64,000 bases of DNA, taken from contig CM067590.1 of the NCBI GenBank assembly GCA_034336665.1, positions 2,699,748-2,763,747 of the forward strand, given 5' to 3'. Each line of letters opens with the position of its first letter. Positions within the stretch are counted from its first letter, which is position 1. Below, piece by piece: positions 50,100 through 63,200 of this stretch. The position numbers and the translations under genes were made by a program. This DNA comes from Luscinia megarhynchos (Eukaryota > Chordata > Aves > Passeriformes > Turdidae). The notes beneath the pieces are model-generated. The model was not told where the DNA came from. It did no database searches and was given only the letters and a program-made list of their open reading frames with translations.

Positions 50100-50240
50100 G
50101 TTTTGGAGAGCCCTCCGTGGAATTGTGCAGAGGCTTGGGGTTGGAAGAGAACTTAAAGATCATCCAGCCCTCATGGGTGTTCTGTTTCTGTGCCCTGCTG
50201 GGTGTTCTGGGCTGGAACTCTGCCAAAGCTGCTCTTTTTG
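50100..50240 (-). mobile_element. Possible CR1-type fragment
   Basis: GGTTGGAAGAGAACTTAAAG and ATCATCCAGCCC resemble the 3' region of CR1 in reverse. Short and diverged. Confidence 0.45.
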
Positions 50241-50344
50241 GGACTGAAAATTCTTTTTGTTTTGTAGGAATGAGCCATTCTTGGGAAATCGAGTGGTGCC
50301 TCCAGCTGACCTTGGATTACTGGATCTGAGTGGGTAAGGAGGGG

Positions 50345-50540
50345 CAGCACCATGGAATCACCAAATCCCAGCATGATTTGGGTGGGAAGGACCTTAAAGC
50401 CCATCCAGTTCCTCCTGCCCTGAGCAGGGACACCTCCCACTGCCCCATGGTGCCCCAAACCCCAATGTCCAGCCTGGCCTTGGGCACTTCCAGGGATGGG
50501 GCAGCCACAGCTTCTCTGTGGGCCTCACCTCTCCGTGATC
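50345..50540 (-). mobile_element. CR1-type LINE fragment
   Basis: Reverse CR1 3' end: TTTGGGTGGGAAGGACCTTA, CCTGAGCAGGGACACC, TGTCCAGCCTGGCCTTGGGC, GGATGGGGCAGCC. In EFNA2 intron 1. Confidence 0.9.
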
Positions 50541-50544
50541 CAAG

Positions 50545-51715
50545 CCCTGATCCAACCCCAACACTTCCATTAACCTCCAGATTAACCCAGATCCTCTTTG
50601 TTTCATGCCAGCAAACTGGAACCATTTGGCAGGAAACCATACAAAAATGATGATTCCCGCCGCAATCCCGGTGTCAGTGCTGTTCTTGGCATTGGTTATC
50701 TGAGAGATTAAGGGATTAGCAGCACTGGAGAACTCCGTGGCACATGCCAGACACCCCCTTCCAGCTCCTTGGGGTGGCCCCTGTGACCTCCTCCCCAAAT
50801 TCCAGCACCACAGCTGGTGGAGCTCAAAGCCAAATTCACAGCTTGGCTTCCCCTCCTCGCTGAGTGAGATTTTTTCCTGGTCAATTTAAGGTTCCCCCAA
50901 AACCTTGACACAGCCAAGGACAGGGGTCACCCCACAGCTCCAGGGTTTGGCTGGAGGGGTCAGCACAGCCCTGGTGGGCTGGGGACAGTGACCACAACCC
51001 CCCTGAATATCCCAAAGCAGCTCCCAAAAACCCCCTGAAGCTTCAGCAGCTGCTGAGACAGCTTCAGCTCAACCAGAAACATCCCAAAAATGCATCCCCA
51101 CCTCTGAGGCGGGAGATGTGACCCTTAAAAGAGAAAGGGGGGAAGAAAGGAGGTGGTGTGGGGAGGGGGGGGGGTCCTGCAGCCCCCCTCCAGCTCATTA
51201 CCTGCCTCATAAGCTCTCTGATCACACAGGGAACGCGCTAATTAAGGAGCAGGGTTTCTCCCTCTCCTTCCCTCTCCTTTCCCGAGCCAGTTGTGCCAAC
51301 CCTGCCCCTGGCAAGGTAACATTGGAAAATGTAAAATTAATACAAAGGGCTGGAATTTACTGGGAAACAATTTTCAAACGCATGGAGAACAATAAAAAAT
51401 ATTTAAAGAAAAAACTAACAAAAAAACCTTCTTCTCGCTTCCTTTTATTTAAAAAAAATTATTTATTTTAATGATCGTTACTAAAGCTCAAGCAAAGGCA
51501 GGGGGGTCCCATGTATCAGGGGAATAATAATAGTAATAATAATTATATTTTTGGGAAAAAAAAATCTCTTTGAGGGTCTTCACCTGCCTGACAAATTGCT
51601 GAATTAAAGCTGATTAAAGCTGATTAATGGCCCAGACGGAGCTGGGTGCGGGGGAGTAGAGAGAAGGGGGGCACTTTGTGGGGACCCACAGCATGGTGCA
51701 CCCCACTCTGCATAG
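50545..51715 (-). other. EFNA2 intron 1 segment
   Basis: Unique sequence with an AT-rich block at about 51320-51600. No exon or repeat family recognised. Confidence 0.5.
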
Positions 51716-51719
51716 GGTC

Positions 51720-52265
51720 CTGGGCTCCCCCAGTGCATCCCAGTCTGATGCCATGGGATGGGACAATGCCACGGGATGGGATTGATGTCACGGGATGGGG
51801 ATGGTGCCATGGGACAGGGATGATGTCATGGCATTGGGATGATCCCAGCACCTAGGATAACATCATAGATGGGGATGATCCCAGCCCCAGAGCCAGTGCC
51901 ACAAGATGGGGATGATCCTGTTACCATGGCCATTGTCACAGGATGGGCACGATGCCAGGGGATGGGGGTGATGCCATGGGATGGGGTGATGCCATGGGAT
52001 GGGGGTGATGCCAGGGGATGGTGATGATGCCATGGGATGGTGATGATGCCATTGGGGATGGGGATGATGCCAGGGGATGGTGATGATGCCAGGGGATGGG
52101 GACGATACCAGGGGATGGGGATGATGCCACGGGATGGGGATGATGCCAGGGGATGGGGACAATACCAGGGGATGGGGATGATGCCAGGGGAGGGGGATGA
52201 TGCCGGGGGATGGGGATGATGCCAGGGGAGGGGGATGATGCCGGGGGATGGGGATGATGCCACCA
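51720..52265. repeat. Minisatellite, GGGGATGATGCCAGGGGATG family
   Basis: About 20-21-bp units, more than 20 copies, in EFNA2 intron 1. Confidence 0.94.
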
Positions 52266-52269
52266 CCAG

Positions 52270-55075
52270 GGATGTACCCCAGGACAACCCACAGCCTGGC
52301 AGCACACACTCCATGGACCCCCCCAACTCTGGAGCTCCATGCTCCCACCCTCCAGCACCGTGGGGCCCAGCACAGGACGTGTCACCCACCAAGCCTGGCT
52401 CCACCAGGTTTTGGGTTAGTCCACAACTTCCCAGCACTGTGACACCTTTCCACAACAGGAGCAAGAATCTATCAGAGAGAGATTGTCTGGAATTGAAACC
52501 TCTGAGCTGCTGAAGCCCCTTTGGCATTACCCAACCCCTGTGTCCCCACACCACAGTGGGCAGGGTGGCATCTCCATGCTGGAAACACACTGGCTTCCCA
52601 AGTTTTTACCTCTTGGATATTCACTGTGGAGGGGAAAAACCTTTCTGAGAGGAGAGGCACCTGCAGATGGAGACCCCATGCCCCTGCAGGGCAGAGCCAA
52701 CCAGGAGAGCAAATCCCACAGCCAAACTCTGGTCCTGGTCCCCCAAACACAGCCAGTGCCTCAGTTTCCCCTCTGAGCTGCAGTAAAATTCCCAAAATTC
52801 CCAAACTCGGGCAGCGACCCAGCACAGGAACAAAGCAGATTTGTCTCTCTACACCCTGTGAGACCAGCCAGTGTCCCAAGGGTTAAATAACTCAGATTTT
52901 TCTTTCCTGAACAGCTTGAAAAGAGATATGATTGCGCCCGCTGGAATACGGGGGGGGGGAATATTATGGATGGAAAAGAGCTATTTAAGCTGAGGAACGG
53001 TGTTGGCACATAAACAAATGGGTATAAACCGGCCATGAATAAATTGAGGCTGGAAATTAGGAGGTTTGAAACCACTGGGGGCCAGGCTGGGCTCATGGGG
53101 GCAGAAGGAAGAGGGGGGGACTGGGGCAGGGGGGCCAGGTATGGGGTCCCCCCCACTCCAAGGGCACCCGTCCTTGCGGGGCCAGGCGCTGAGACTTAAA
53201 ATCTCCCTTCCGCTTTCATCTCCCGAAATCTCCTTCATTCAAATAGTCACAGCGTGATCAGGAGTAATAAGCCTATTACAGAGCAAAAATAAAACACAGC
53301 AGCTCCCCCCCCGCCCCCCCAAACCAGCCCCCCCAGCCCTCACGCCCTCTTTGGGGCTATTAAACACAACCCGATGGAAATTCAGCTGTGGAACAACCAA
53401 TGTCACCCCCTCCCCAGCTCCCCCAGCCCTGCAAGGTGTCCCCACCTCAGGAAATGGGGACAAAGCGATTCTCAGACCCTGGGGGGGTGGCAGGGAAGGG
53501 CCCCCGGGGCCCAGGCGCCCACCGACCCCTTCCTTTCTGCATTAATCCTGCTGCTCGGCTGGTTCCTGCCATGGCCGTGGCCGGCAATGGACTTCACGCC
53601 GGGAACGTTTAAGCCGCTTTTCCATCTGTTTCTCCTTCTCCTCGGGCAGCCGGAATCGCTGCCGAGCCCAGCGTCACCCCGCGGGATGAGAACGGCAGCG
53701 CTGGGCTGGAGCCGGACGCGGCCATCGGTGGGAATTTGGGGCATGGGCTGGTCCCGGTGTCCCGGAGGCTGATCCCTGTTCCCTGCTCTAAAACCACGGA
53801 CGGAGCTGGGAGGGGATGGGGCCGGAGCTGGGAGGGGATGGAACAGGAGCTGGATGCAACTGAACACCTGTGCCCACCCAGTTTCGGTTTGACCACCCCA
53901 CACCCCATCCCACACCCCACCCCACACCCCATCCCACCACCCCACTAGCGCCAAGGTTGATTTTAACCCTGTTCCCAAATATTTTCCATGGGGTGGCACC
54001 TCCCAAACTTCCTCCAGGCTGTGCTGGAGGATCCCAGCATCCCACCATGGCCAAGCCCTGGCGCTGGCAGGGATGAGATGACATTCAGAGGACGCCCTGT
54101 CCCCATCGACCCCAACCCCTGGGATGGTGGCAGTGACGAGTCTCGGTCCCCGGAGGCTCCGGCGTTGTCTCCCCGGGGCCGTGGTGGGATGGAGTGGGGA
54201 CGCGCCGTGGCTCACGGAGCGCCGGTAATGCAGTCCGGAGGGACCCCGCCATACACACAGCACCTAAATTATTTAATTTCTCCAAACTGCTGCACCTTTA
54301 TAAATCATTAAAAGCTCCTTTTGATCTGTGTTAATGAGGTTTCCTGAGTGCGAGGCTGGGAAATGCTTCGGCGCCAGAAAGCGACGCCGCTGATTAAAAA
54401 AATAAAGAGGGGCGAGCGGGAGCATGGGGGGCGGGACGGGCACGGGTAGGGGGCGGGGGGCACGGGGAGGTGGACACGGGGCGGGGGGCACAGGGGCTCC
54501 CCAGGGCCCAGCCAGGCACTGGAGGGGCTTTAGGGATGCTTGTCGGGTTTATGTTCTTTCCCTTCCCTTTCTCTTCCCCTCCCTTCTCTTTCAGTTTCTG
54601 TTACATTTCTAGTTTTCCTTCCTTTTTTCTCTTCCCCTTCCCCTTTCCTTTCCCAGGAGCTTTCCAGCCGGGGAATCTCGGGAACGCGCTAGTCCCAGCT
54701 GCCACCACAGCCCTGGAAATGCCAACCAAACCATGGGCAGGGCTGGGGCTGTTGGTCCTCCTGGTGCTCTGGGGAACAATTCCCTCTTTGGGGAGCAGCG
54801 GGATGGGATGAAACCCCCCAGGGATGTCACTGGGAGCTGCAGCCAGCAGGAGTGTCCGGTCCCAGCGGTGCCACCATCGGTGACCCCGGCGGCGACACCG
54901 CGGGAGCGCCGCGGCGCCGGCCCTGACAGCTTTAATGCCGATATTTATCTCAGCTCCGAACCTCCGAGCCTGGCTCCATATTCAGGAGCTCAATCACCGG
55001 GATCAGGAATGGCGGTGACGGCTCCGCCGATGGCAGCTGGGTCTGGGCTTAACATCGGCTGAACAGCCCCGGAGA
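52270..55075 (-). other. EFNA2 intron 1 segment
   Basis: Mostly unique GC-rich sequence. A short CCCCACACCCCATCCCA array lies at 53880-53946. The ORFs here (for example 53472-54263) show no domain or splice support. Confidence 0.5.
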
Positions 55076-55079
55076 GCTC

Positions 55080-55465
55080 CGGATGGGGACGGGGTGGGGA
55101 CAGGGACGGGACGGGATGGGACGGGACGGGATGGGACGGGACGGGATGGGATGGGATGGGGATGGGGCAGGGGTGGGAACAGTTGTGGGGCAGGGATGGG
55201 AACAGGGATGTGAATGGGGGAACAGGGATGGAGATGGGGACAAGGATAGGGACGTAGATAAGAATGTGGTTAAAGACAGGGATGGGGATAGAGACAGGGA
55301 TGGGGACGGGGTGGCAGAGGAGCTATACAGGGACAGAGATGGAGATGGGGATGGAGATAAAAACTGGTATAGGGACAGGGACAGGGATGGGAATGGGGGC
55401 AGGCATGGGAACGGTGATAGAGACAGGGATGGGGTGAGGATGGAATGGGGATAGAGACAGAGACA
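55080..55465. repeat. Minisatellite, GGGACGGGATGGGACGGGAT family
   Basis: GGGACGGGAT units grading into ACAGGGATGGGGA units, EFNA2 intron 1. Confidence 0.9.
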
Positions 55466-56239
55466 ACAATAGGGATGGAGATGAGCACGGGGATGGGGAT
55501 GAGGACTGGGGCAGGCATTATGAGTAATGAAAACAAATTCCATGCAGAACCAGGGAGCACTTCACCAGCCCTGGCATCCCTGGAGCTGGGCAGGGACCAG
55601 CACTGCCCCAGCTGGAGCAGGGCACCAGCACCCCCAGCCCGGCTGAGTCTGAGCTCACACCTCCACTGACGGATATTTCCCTTTCCCTCCTTTTAAGGTA
55701 AATGACAGAAAATCCCAGGACAGCCATCAGCCTCCGAGGTAACCTCGTCCCGCCTCGGCCGCGTTCCCACAGGATTCAGCGGCTCCTGTTACCTGGGGCA
55801 ACGGCGGGGAAATGACGGCTGGCATCTAAATTGCCATCATTATGCTCCAGAGCCAACACTCCCCATTTACACTTTATTGTCATCTTTCGCTTTAGGGAGA
55901 TGCTGAGATATTACAGGATGGGGTGACAGAGCGGGATGAGATGGGATGCACGAGGAGAGAGGCGCGGAGATAAATGGGGACCCCCGGAGCTGTTATTTCA
56001 GCCTGATTGCGGATCCGGAAGCGGAGCCGAGCCCAATCCCGCAGGCTGTGGGGAGGCTTTAATGCACAGAAGAAAATAAAATTTGTTTAAATGCAAGCGC
56101 CAGCCTGGCGGGGCTTGGGCACGTGGTACCTGCGAGAGGATTCCCACCAAAGCGGGACCGAAAACGCTGCGGAAGCGGCTCGGCCTCCTGGAATAACAGG
56201 AACTGATCCTCACCCACAGCCTGCACTGGGCTGTGGCTG

Positions 56240-57110
56240 CGACCACACTGTGGGGCTGGCACCCCACTGTGGGACTGGCACCCCATTCCAGGGCTGGCAC
56301 CCCATTCCAGGGCTCACACCCCATTGTGGGGCTGGTACGCCATTGTGGGGCTGGCACCCCATTCCAGGGCTCACACCCCATTGTGGGGCTGGCACCCCAT
56401 TCCAGGGCTCACACCCCATTGTGGGGCTGGCACCCCATTGTGGGGCTCACACCCCATTGTGGGACTGACACCCCATTGTGGGGCTGGCACCCCATTCCAG
56501 GGCTCACACCCCATTGTGGGACTGACACCCCATTGTGGGGCTGGCACCCCATTCCAGGGCTCACACCCCATTGTGGGACTGGCACCCCATTCCAGGGCTC
56601 ACACCCCATTGTGGGGCTGGTACCCCATTGTGGGGCTGGCACCCCATTCCAGGGCTCACACCCCATTCTGGGGCTGGCACCCCATTCCAGAGCTCACACC
56701 CCATTGTGGGGCTGGCACCCCATTGTGGGGCTCACACCCCATTGTGGGGCAGGCACCCCATTCCAGGGCTCACACTCCATTGTGGGGCTGGCACCCCATT
56801 CCAGGGCTCACACTCCATTGTGGGGCTGGCACCCCATTCTAGGGCTCACACCCCATTGTGGGACTGGCACCCCATTCTGGGGGCTGGCACCCCATTCCAG
56901 AGCTCACACCCCATTGTGGGGCTGGCACCCCATTCCAGGGCTCACACTCCATTGTGGGGCTGGCACCCCATTGTGGGGCTGGCACCCCACTGCACCACAG
57001 TACCCCTTTGTGGGGATGGTATCCCAATATTGGACAGGTATCCCATTGTGGGGCTGGCACTCCACTATGGGGCTGGCACCCCATTCCATCTCCTGCCCCC
57101 CACTGCCCCA
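56240..57110. repeat. Minisatellite, GGCTGGCACCCCATTCCAGG family
   Basis: About 38-40-bp higher-order units made of 19-20-bp halves (CTGGCACCCCATTCCAGGG and CTCACACCCCATTGTGGGG), about 40 halves. Gives a 395-codon plus-strand ORF that is only the repeat. Confidence 0.95.
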
Positions 57111-57879
57111 CTGCACCCCATTCCAGGACTGGCACCCCATTACGGGGCCATTCCAAGGATACTCCTGGGCTCCCCAAAGCAAAACCAGCTCTTGGTTCTC
57201 CAAACTCCAAGTTCATTCTCCCTATCCATCCCACTTTTTGCCAAGTTGCACAAAGGAAATGCAAAGCCAAACTTGGGGTGTCACCCCCCCATCCCCATCC
57301 CCACATGGGGACTGCAGTGAGACAGGGCTGGGGGAGCTACTGGGGACAGCAGGGGAGGAACAGGGCCTTTCAATTGTCTGCAGTGAAAAAAGAGAAAAAA
57401 GCAAAGAGCAAAAAACCTGAGCAGCTTTCCAAGGAAGAATCAGGGTGGCTTCACCCTTAGCCTGACTGCACCGTGCTCAGGGTTGGGATTGGGAGATTCC
57501 TCCCCACAGAACACCTCCCTGAGCAGGACCCTGGAGCTCACAGTGCCTGGGATAAACCCAGACCAGAGCCACGACCCCACGGATGCACCGGGAGCTGGGA
57601 GTTCCACAGGACACGGACACGGCGGGTGGATGGATCCTGCCACGATGCCAAGCACGGATCAGACAGGTTTTTCCCTCAGACTCATGACATCACCCTCTTG
57701 TCCAGAAAAAAACACAGGTGTTAGTTGGAAACGGTGGGTTTGGCACACAAATATCTCATTTTCCACGTGCCACAGCAGGATGAACCCACTCCCCAGGCAG
57801 GTGGAGACTCTTTTCGGGGAGCTCTACCCTCACCCCACAACCAAAGCTGCCTGGAACTGCTCCAGCTGCTGCAATTCCC

Positions 57880-58060
57880 ACCACTCACCCCTCATTAGCA
57901 TGGATGCTCGTTAGCCCAGCGCTGAGACTAATCAATACTGCCATTAACCGACTCCCTGGAATTAATGCGCTTGAACCTGGCAGGCCGCAGGATATTGGTC
58001 ATTTTTCCACTTAACCTGGCAGGAGGAGTTTTTCCCTTTGCTGGTGGCAATGGATGACAG
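57880..58060. other. Candidate conserved noncoding element in EFNA2 intron 1
   Basis: Unique block with CTCATTAGCATGGATGCTCG, GACTAATCAATACTGCCATT and GGAATTAATGCGCTTG: clustered TAAT/ATTA cores. Inferred. Confidence 0.35.
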
Positions 58061-58394
58061 AGGGAAGCAGGAACAGCTCATCCTTACAGCTGGTGAACCA
58101 GCAGTACCTTTGGGTTCACCACAACTTTTTTTGGTCATCCCAAGCTTTTGGGATGCTCCCAAACCTCAGGGAGCACCCGAGGAAGGGGAAGGGCAGCCCT
58201 ATCCTAAGCCATGGAGTTGGAGATGCTGGAGAGGGCTCTGGGGACACCCAGATCGTGACCCTCTGATGCCACCCCATTCCTGCAGCTGCTCCATCCCCTC
58301 TGCCCCAGGTTCCCTGGGCAGGCACAGCAGAGCTGCTCTCCAGGGCACCTCAGAGCCACCCTCCCCTGCTGCTCCCGCCGCCTCGCAGCGCCTC

Positions 58395-58620
58395 TGGCTA
58401 AACAGAGATCAGAAATGTTAGATCTTTCTTAACATCTCCTGCCAGCACTGTCAGTGGCCCTCTCCAGAGTACCAGGGCCCTCTGTTATGTAAACACAGCA
58501 CATTCTCTGTCAAAGATTTAAAAAAAAAGCCTCATTTGCACATAAAAGCAGCCTCTGCACTAGTTACGGGCACTGTGGCATGTAAGGAAGACTGTAGGTT
58601 AAATTCAATAATAAAGTGGG
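58395..58620. other. Candidate conserved noncoding element in EFNA2 intron 1
   Basis: Unique block with GTTAGATCTTTCTTAACATC, GTTATGTAAACACAGCAC (forkhead-like TGTTTAC reversed) and GGTTAAATTCAATAATAAAG. Inferred. Confidence 0.35.
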
Positions 58621-59524
58621 GCGGCACAGAGGTCCCGCTCCAGCTCCTTCTCCTGTAGCCCAGCCCTGGCTGCTCCAGCCAGACCGGTGGCCACCAAGCA
58701 GTGCTGGCCACGAGCCCCTGTGCTGGGGACTGAGGAGGCACCGTGAGCCCCAGGCTGGGCTGTGGGTGGGTGACCCCCAGGCCCCTCACTGCAGGCCACC
58801 CTGAGACCCCACCTGTGCCCCCTCCGTGCTCAGGGCACCCCAGACTCCATCACCCTCATCTCCTCTCCTTCCAGAGCGGGGCCTGCTGCCCCACAAGTGC
58901 TGCCCCACATCCCTCCCCACGCATTTTTGGGAGCTGGCACTGTCCTCACACCCCAGCATCAGCTCCTGGCTACCGAGGCACGGCTCAGGTGATGAATGTG
59001 ACACCGTGGATGCGACATCCCTCGCTGCCAGCCTCGGGGATGCGGGTGGGATGTGGTGGGATGGCACTGGGGGGTCTCCGGCCACACTGACCCTCCCTGG
59101 GAGTGCCAGCGGCTCCGGGGATGGCGGCAGCCAGCCGGGCCCGCAGCCCCATCCGCACAAATCGAATCAGAGCAGAAACTCAACTGCCGGAGAGACGAGG
59201 GCTGGGAGGTGTCACGGTAATTGTGTTAGTGCCAGCAGAGCCACGGCTGCGCCGGGAGCTGGGGGCACGGCGAGGTGGGCACAGCAGGATGGCACAGAGC
59301 AGCAGGAACACAAGGGTGGCCACAACAGGATGGCAATGATGGGATGGGCATGGCAATGCCAGCACAGGGCTCGCTGGACATGCAGATCAGGCCCTGTGGG
59401 AGGAGTGAGGGTCCAAGAGGGATCGGGGTGAGCGCCAGCAGATCCAGGTGGCAGGAGAGGTCACGGTGGCAGCTGACAGTGAAGGTGACGGCCACTGGGC
59501 TGAGGAGGGAGGGGATTCATCCCC

Positions 59525-60395
59525 AAATCACTGTGTGTCACCATCCAGCACACGTGTCCCCATGGTCATCAGTCTGGCACTCGTGACCCCACAGACACCA
59601 GGCTGGCACATGTGTCCCCATTGACACCAGGCTGGCACATATAACCCCACAGACATCAGGCTGCAAATGTGACCCCACAAATGTCAGACTGGCACATGTG
59701 CCCCCAAGGACACCAGGCTGGCATGTATGACCCCAAAGATACCAGCCTGGCACACATGACCCCACAGACACCAAGCTGGCACTCGTGTCCCTGAGCTCAC
59801 TCAGCCCTGTGCACACGTGTCCCCACAGACATCAGGCTGGCATATGTGTCCCCACGGACATGTATGACCCCAAAGATACCAGCCTGGCACATATGACCCC
59901 ATGGACACCAGCCTGGCACATGTGACCCCATAGTCAGCAGCCTGGCACTTGTCCCCATTGACACCAGGCTGGCATACACGACCCCATTGACACCAGGCTG
60001 GTCCATGTGACCCCATGGACACCAGGCTGGCACATGTCCCCATTGACACCAGCCTGGCACTCACGACCCCACAAACACCAGCCTGACACGTGTCCTCATT
60101 GACACCAGCCTGGCACCTGTGACTCCATTGACACCAGCCTGGCACTCATGACCCCACAAACACCAGCCTGGCACTTGTGACCCCACAAATACCAGCCTGG
60201 CTCATGTCCCCATTGACAGGAGGCTGGCACATGTGTCCCCACAGACACCAGGCTGGCACATGTCCCCACAAACACAGCCTGGCACTCATGACCCCACAAA
60301 CACTGGCCTGGTATATCTGACCCCACAAACACAGCCTGGCACTCATGATCCCCACAAGCACAGCCTGGCACTGGTGACCCCACAAGCACCGCCTG
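59525..60395. repeat. Minisatellite, ACACCAGGCTGGCACATGTG family
   Basis: About 36-40-bp units (CCCCACAGACACCAGGCTGG, CACATGTGACCCCATTGA), about 24 copies, EFNA2 intron 1. Confidence 0.94.
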
Positions 60396-60399
60396 GCCC

Positions 60400-62155
60400 T
60401 GGTGCCCCCGCGCTCGCCCAGCCCTGTGCGCGCCAGCCCCGCTCACGTCCCCGCTGCCGCCGGGCGCCGCACGTCTCTGGCAGCCGGAGCCGGGCACGTG
60501 CCAGCGGCGCGCGGGACCAGGCGTGTGCTCATCCCGCTGAGCGCCCTAATTACCGCGTCTGGCGCTGATAACGGGCACGGGACGGAGCTGCTGGCGGTTA
60601 TCAGCCGGTGACAGCCGGGCCCCCCGCCGCCCACGCTGGGACAGACGGATCAAGGCGCCCTTTGGGGGTCTCCAGTAAACAGCCCCCCCAGGGGTGGCCT
60701 CATTAGCACGGCTGAGCCCCAACATCACTGTGGCTGGGCCTGGCTAAGCCTCAGGGTGTGGGGTCACCAGTGGCATGGTGTCCTCTTGTCCCATCTGCTG
60801 TCACCTCCCTGCTGTCCTGGAAGTGAGGGTACAGCCTTTCCTGAGGTGCCCGCACTGCCAGTCCCACTGCTACCAGGCTGGAGGGAGATTTCTGGATGTC
60901 CCTGGCGCTGTGAGGGGTGGGGTGGCAGCAGGAAAGGGCACTGAGGAGGTAGATCAGTGTCACACTCTGGCCTCTGAGCCAAACCAGCTGCTGTCCTGGA
61001 GCTCCTCAAAGCCACAACTGGGACATGGCACAGTCCTGCGCTGCTTCCGTGCCTCAGTTTCCCTGCCCCAGGGCTGGATCTTCCTGCAAGGCGCAGGTCC
61101 AGCAGCAGGAGCAACAAAAAGGGAGCACATTGCCCATCGACAAACAGGGAGCACATTGCCCATCCCCAGCGGCTAAAGACACACAAATTAACACGAATAA
61201 ACACAGATTGCTGCATTATTTCACGGGCAGTGGCGGGATAGGATGGGGGCGGCAGGGCGGGGACTGGCGGCAGCACCGGTGACTGTTTAGCCTTGGAACA
61301 CTCGCACTGGCAGGGAATTTGGGGCGGTAATTTGATCGGCAGGAGCGCTGGCCCCGCAATCACCGGGAAAACGCCGACGCGGTGGAAATCGGCTGCCGCT
61401 GCCCAGCGGGACATCGCGGCGGGCTCGGGGACACAGCTCGGAAGGACGGGCACAGGGGACACCTGCCTGTCACCTCGCAGCCCCCTGCCTCTGCTCAGTG
61501 CCACCCTGGCATTCCCAGGCATAGCGCTGTGACCCCCGGGCAAAGGACGCCTCTGTCCCCCCGTCCCGGCAGCGCCGTAATTTATCACACCCGCCCCGAC
61601 AGCTCCCTTTGACGGGGTCTCTGGGGGGGCCGAGCGATGCCTTTTGTCTGCCCAACAATTAATTATTTCCTGGCTAATGATGAACTCCGACTTGCCAAGC
61701 AGGGAGCGGCTGAGTGTGGGAAGGAGCCGGCCCTCCCTCGCCCCGCTGTGCCCCCTCCCCTCCTCCTCCCCCACGGCAGGGGGGGATGTTGGGGTACCCA
61801 GGGATAAGGATGGGCTGTGGGATTCCCCTGCATCTCACCATCCTTCTCATAGGCATGCTGCCCCCCAAAAAGGGCGCCCCAGAAGCAGGGGGATGTAGGA
61901 CTGGCAGGAGGGGTGCCCCTCTGGTGGTGCCAGCAGGTGGGTGCTGTGCTGGCAGTGCTCTAAGTGCCAGTGGCGGCAGCCCTGGAGCGCTCCAGGGCCA
62001 GATAACCGGCTGATGGGACTGAGCTAATGGAGAAAATCCATTTAGGATCACTCGATACTCTCCCCTGGGCTTTCATTACACCTCAGGGCTCTGCAGGGCA
62101 CCGGGCCCTGAGCCGGCCTCTGCCAGCCCAGATCCCATCGCTGCCGGCTGGATGT
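60400..62155 (-). other. EFNA2 intron 1 segment
   Basis: GC-rich unique sequence with a CpG-dense stretch at about 60400-60640. I see no ephrin exon 1 (no codons for YAVYWNRSNPR on the minus strand) and no other exon. Confidence 0.5.
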
Positions 62156-62159
62156 CTCA

Positions 62160-62620
62160 CAGAGGCACTGGCGGGATGTGGGGAGGGAAGAGGGGAAGAA
62201 TAGTAGGGGAGAAATGAGGGAAGAAGTGCAGGAAGGGATGCAGGAAGAGACAGGCATGGGGACGAATGCAGGAAGAGATGTAAAAAGGGATGTGCATAGG
62301 GAACGGGTGCAGGGAGAGATGTGCATGGGGAGGGATGCAGGGAGGAATTCAGGGAAGGATGTAGGGAGGGATGTGCATGGGAGGGAATGAGGGAAGAGAT
62401 GCAGGGAGGGATGTGCATGAGGAGGGATGCAGGGAGGGATGCAGGGAGGGATGTAGGGAGGGATGTGCATGGAGAAGAATGCAGGAAGGGATGAAGGGAG
62501 GGATGCAGGGGGGGATGTGCATGGACAGGAATGCAGGAAGGGATGTGCATGGGGAGCGAAGCAGGGAGGGATGCAGGGAGTGATGTGCATGAGAAGTGAT
62601 GTAGGAAGGGACACTGAGCT
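62160..62620. repeat. Minisatellite, GGGATGCAGGGAGGGATGTG family
   Basis: Units GGGATGCAGGGA and GGGATGTGCATGGGGA, about 25 copies, EFNA2 intron 1. Confidence 0.93.
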
Positions 62621-62844
62621 TTGCGCACAAAGCCTGCAGCCCTGAGATGCAGCTGCAGGTGACAAGAGCAATGCCAGCAATCCCTGCGAGGGACAGGGAC
62701 AAACTGAGGTGTGATGGGGCCTTGCCCTGGAGCAGCTCCCAAGGAGCAGGGCCTGGCTCAGTGCCACAGGCAGCAACAGGGACCCCCGGGGCTGCGGGCA
62801 CTCAGGCCGAGCTCCCGTGGCAGGAAAGGCGACAGAGCCATGAA

Positions 62845-63200
62845 GAGAAGTAAAATAATTATCGTGCGCTGGCGGCTCTGGCTCCCGCCCGGCGCGTTCT
62901 GTTTAAGGCTAGTTAATAGCCAGTGTTCTCTGGTTAGGCCTGAATGACATTTCCAGAGTTATAATAACTGAGCTATTACTCGCCGTATTGATGCATTCCC
63001 CCCGCCGGCAGCGGCTCATCCCGCGCCGTGCCGCCCGGCCGCCAAAAGCTCCTTTAGTCAATAGCACTTCTATTTTTCATTACTCCCTGGAAATGTGGCT
63101 CTTGGAAGCTCATCCGTCATTCAATTACGCCCTGGTTCAGTCCTATCATACACGTGTCATAAAGTTCCTCAGATCTGAACTGCTGTTAATTTTCTGCGCC
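62845..63200. other. Candidate conserved noncoding element in EFNA2 intron 1
   Basis: Unique blocks GTAAAATAATTATCGTGCGC, AAGGCTAGTTAATAGCCAG, GTTATAATAACTGAGC and TCCGTCATTCAATTACGCCC, among GC-rich sequence. Looks like a developmental enhancer; inferred. Confidence 0.4.

Noticed and set aside
56233..57460. 395-codon plus-strand ORF
   Set aside because: Pure repetition of the 39-bp array; period divisible by three removes stops.
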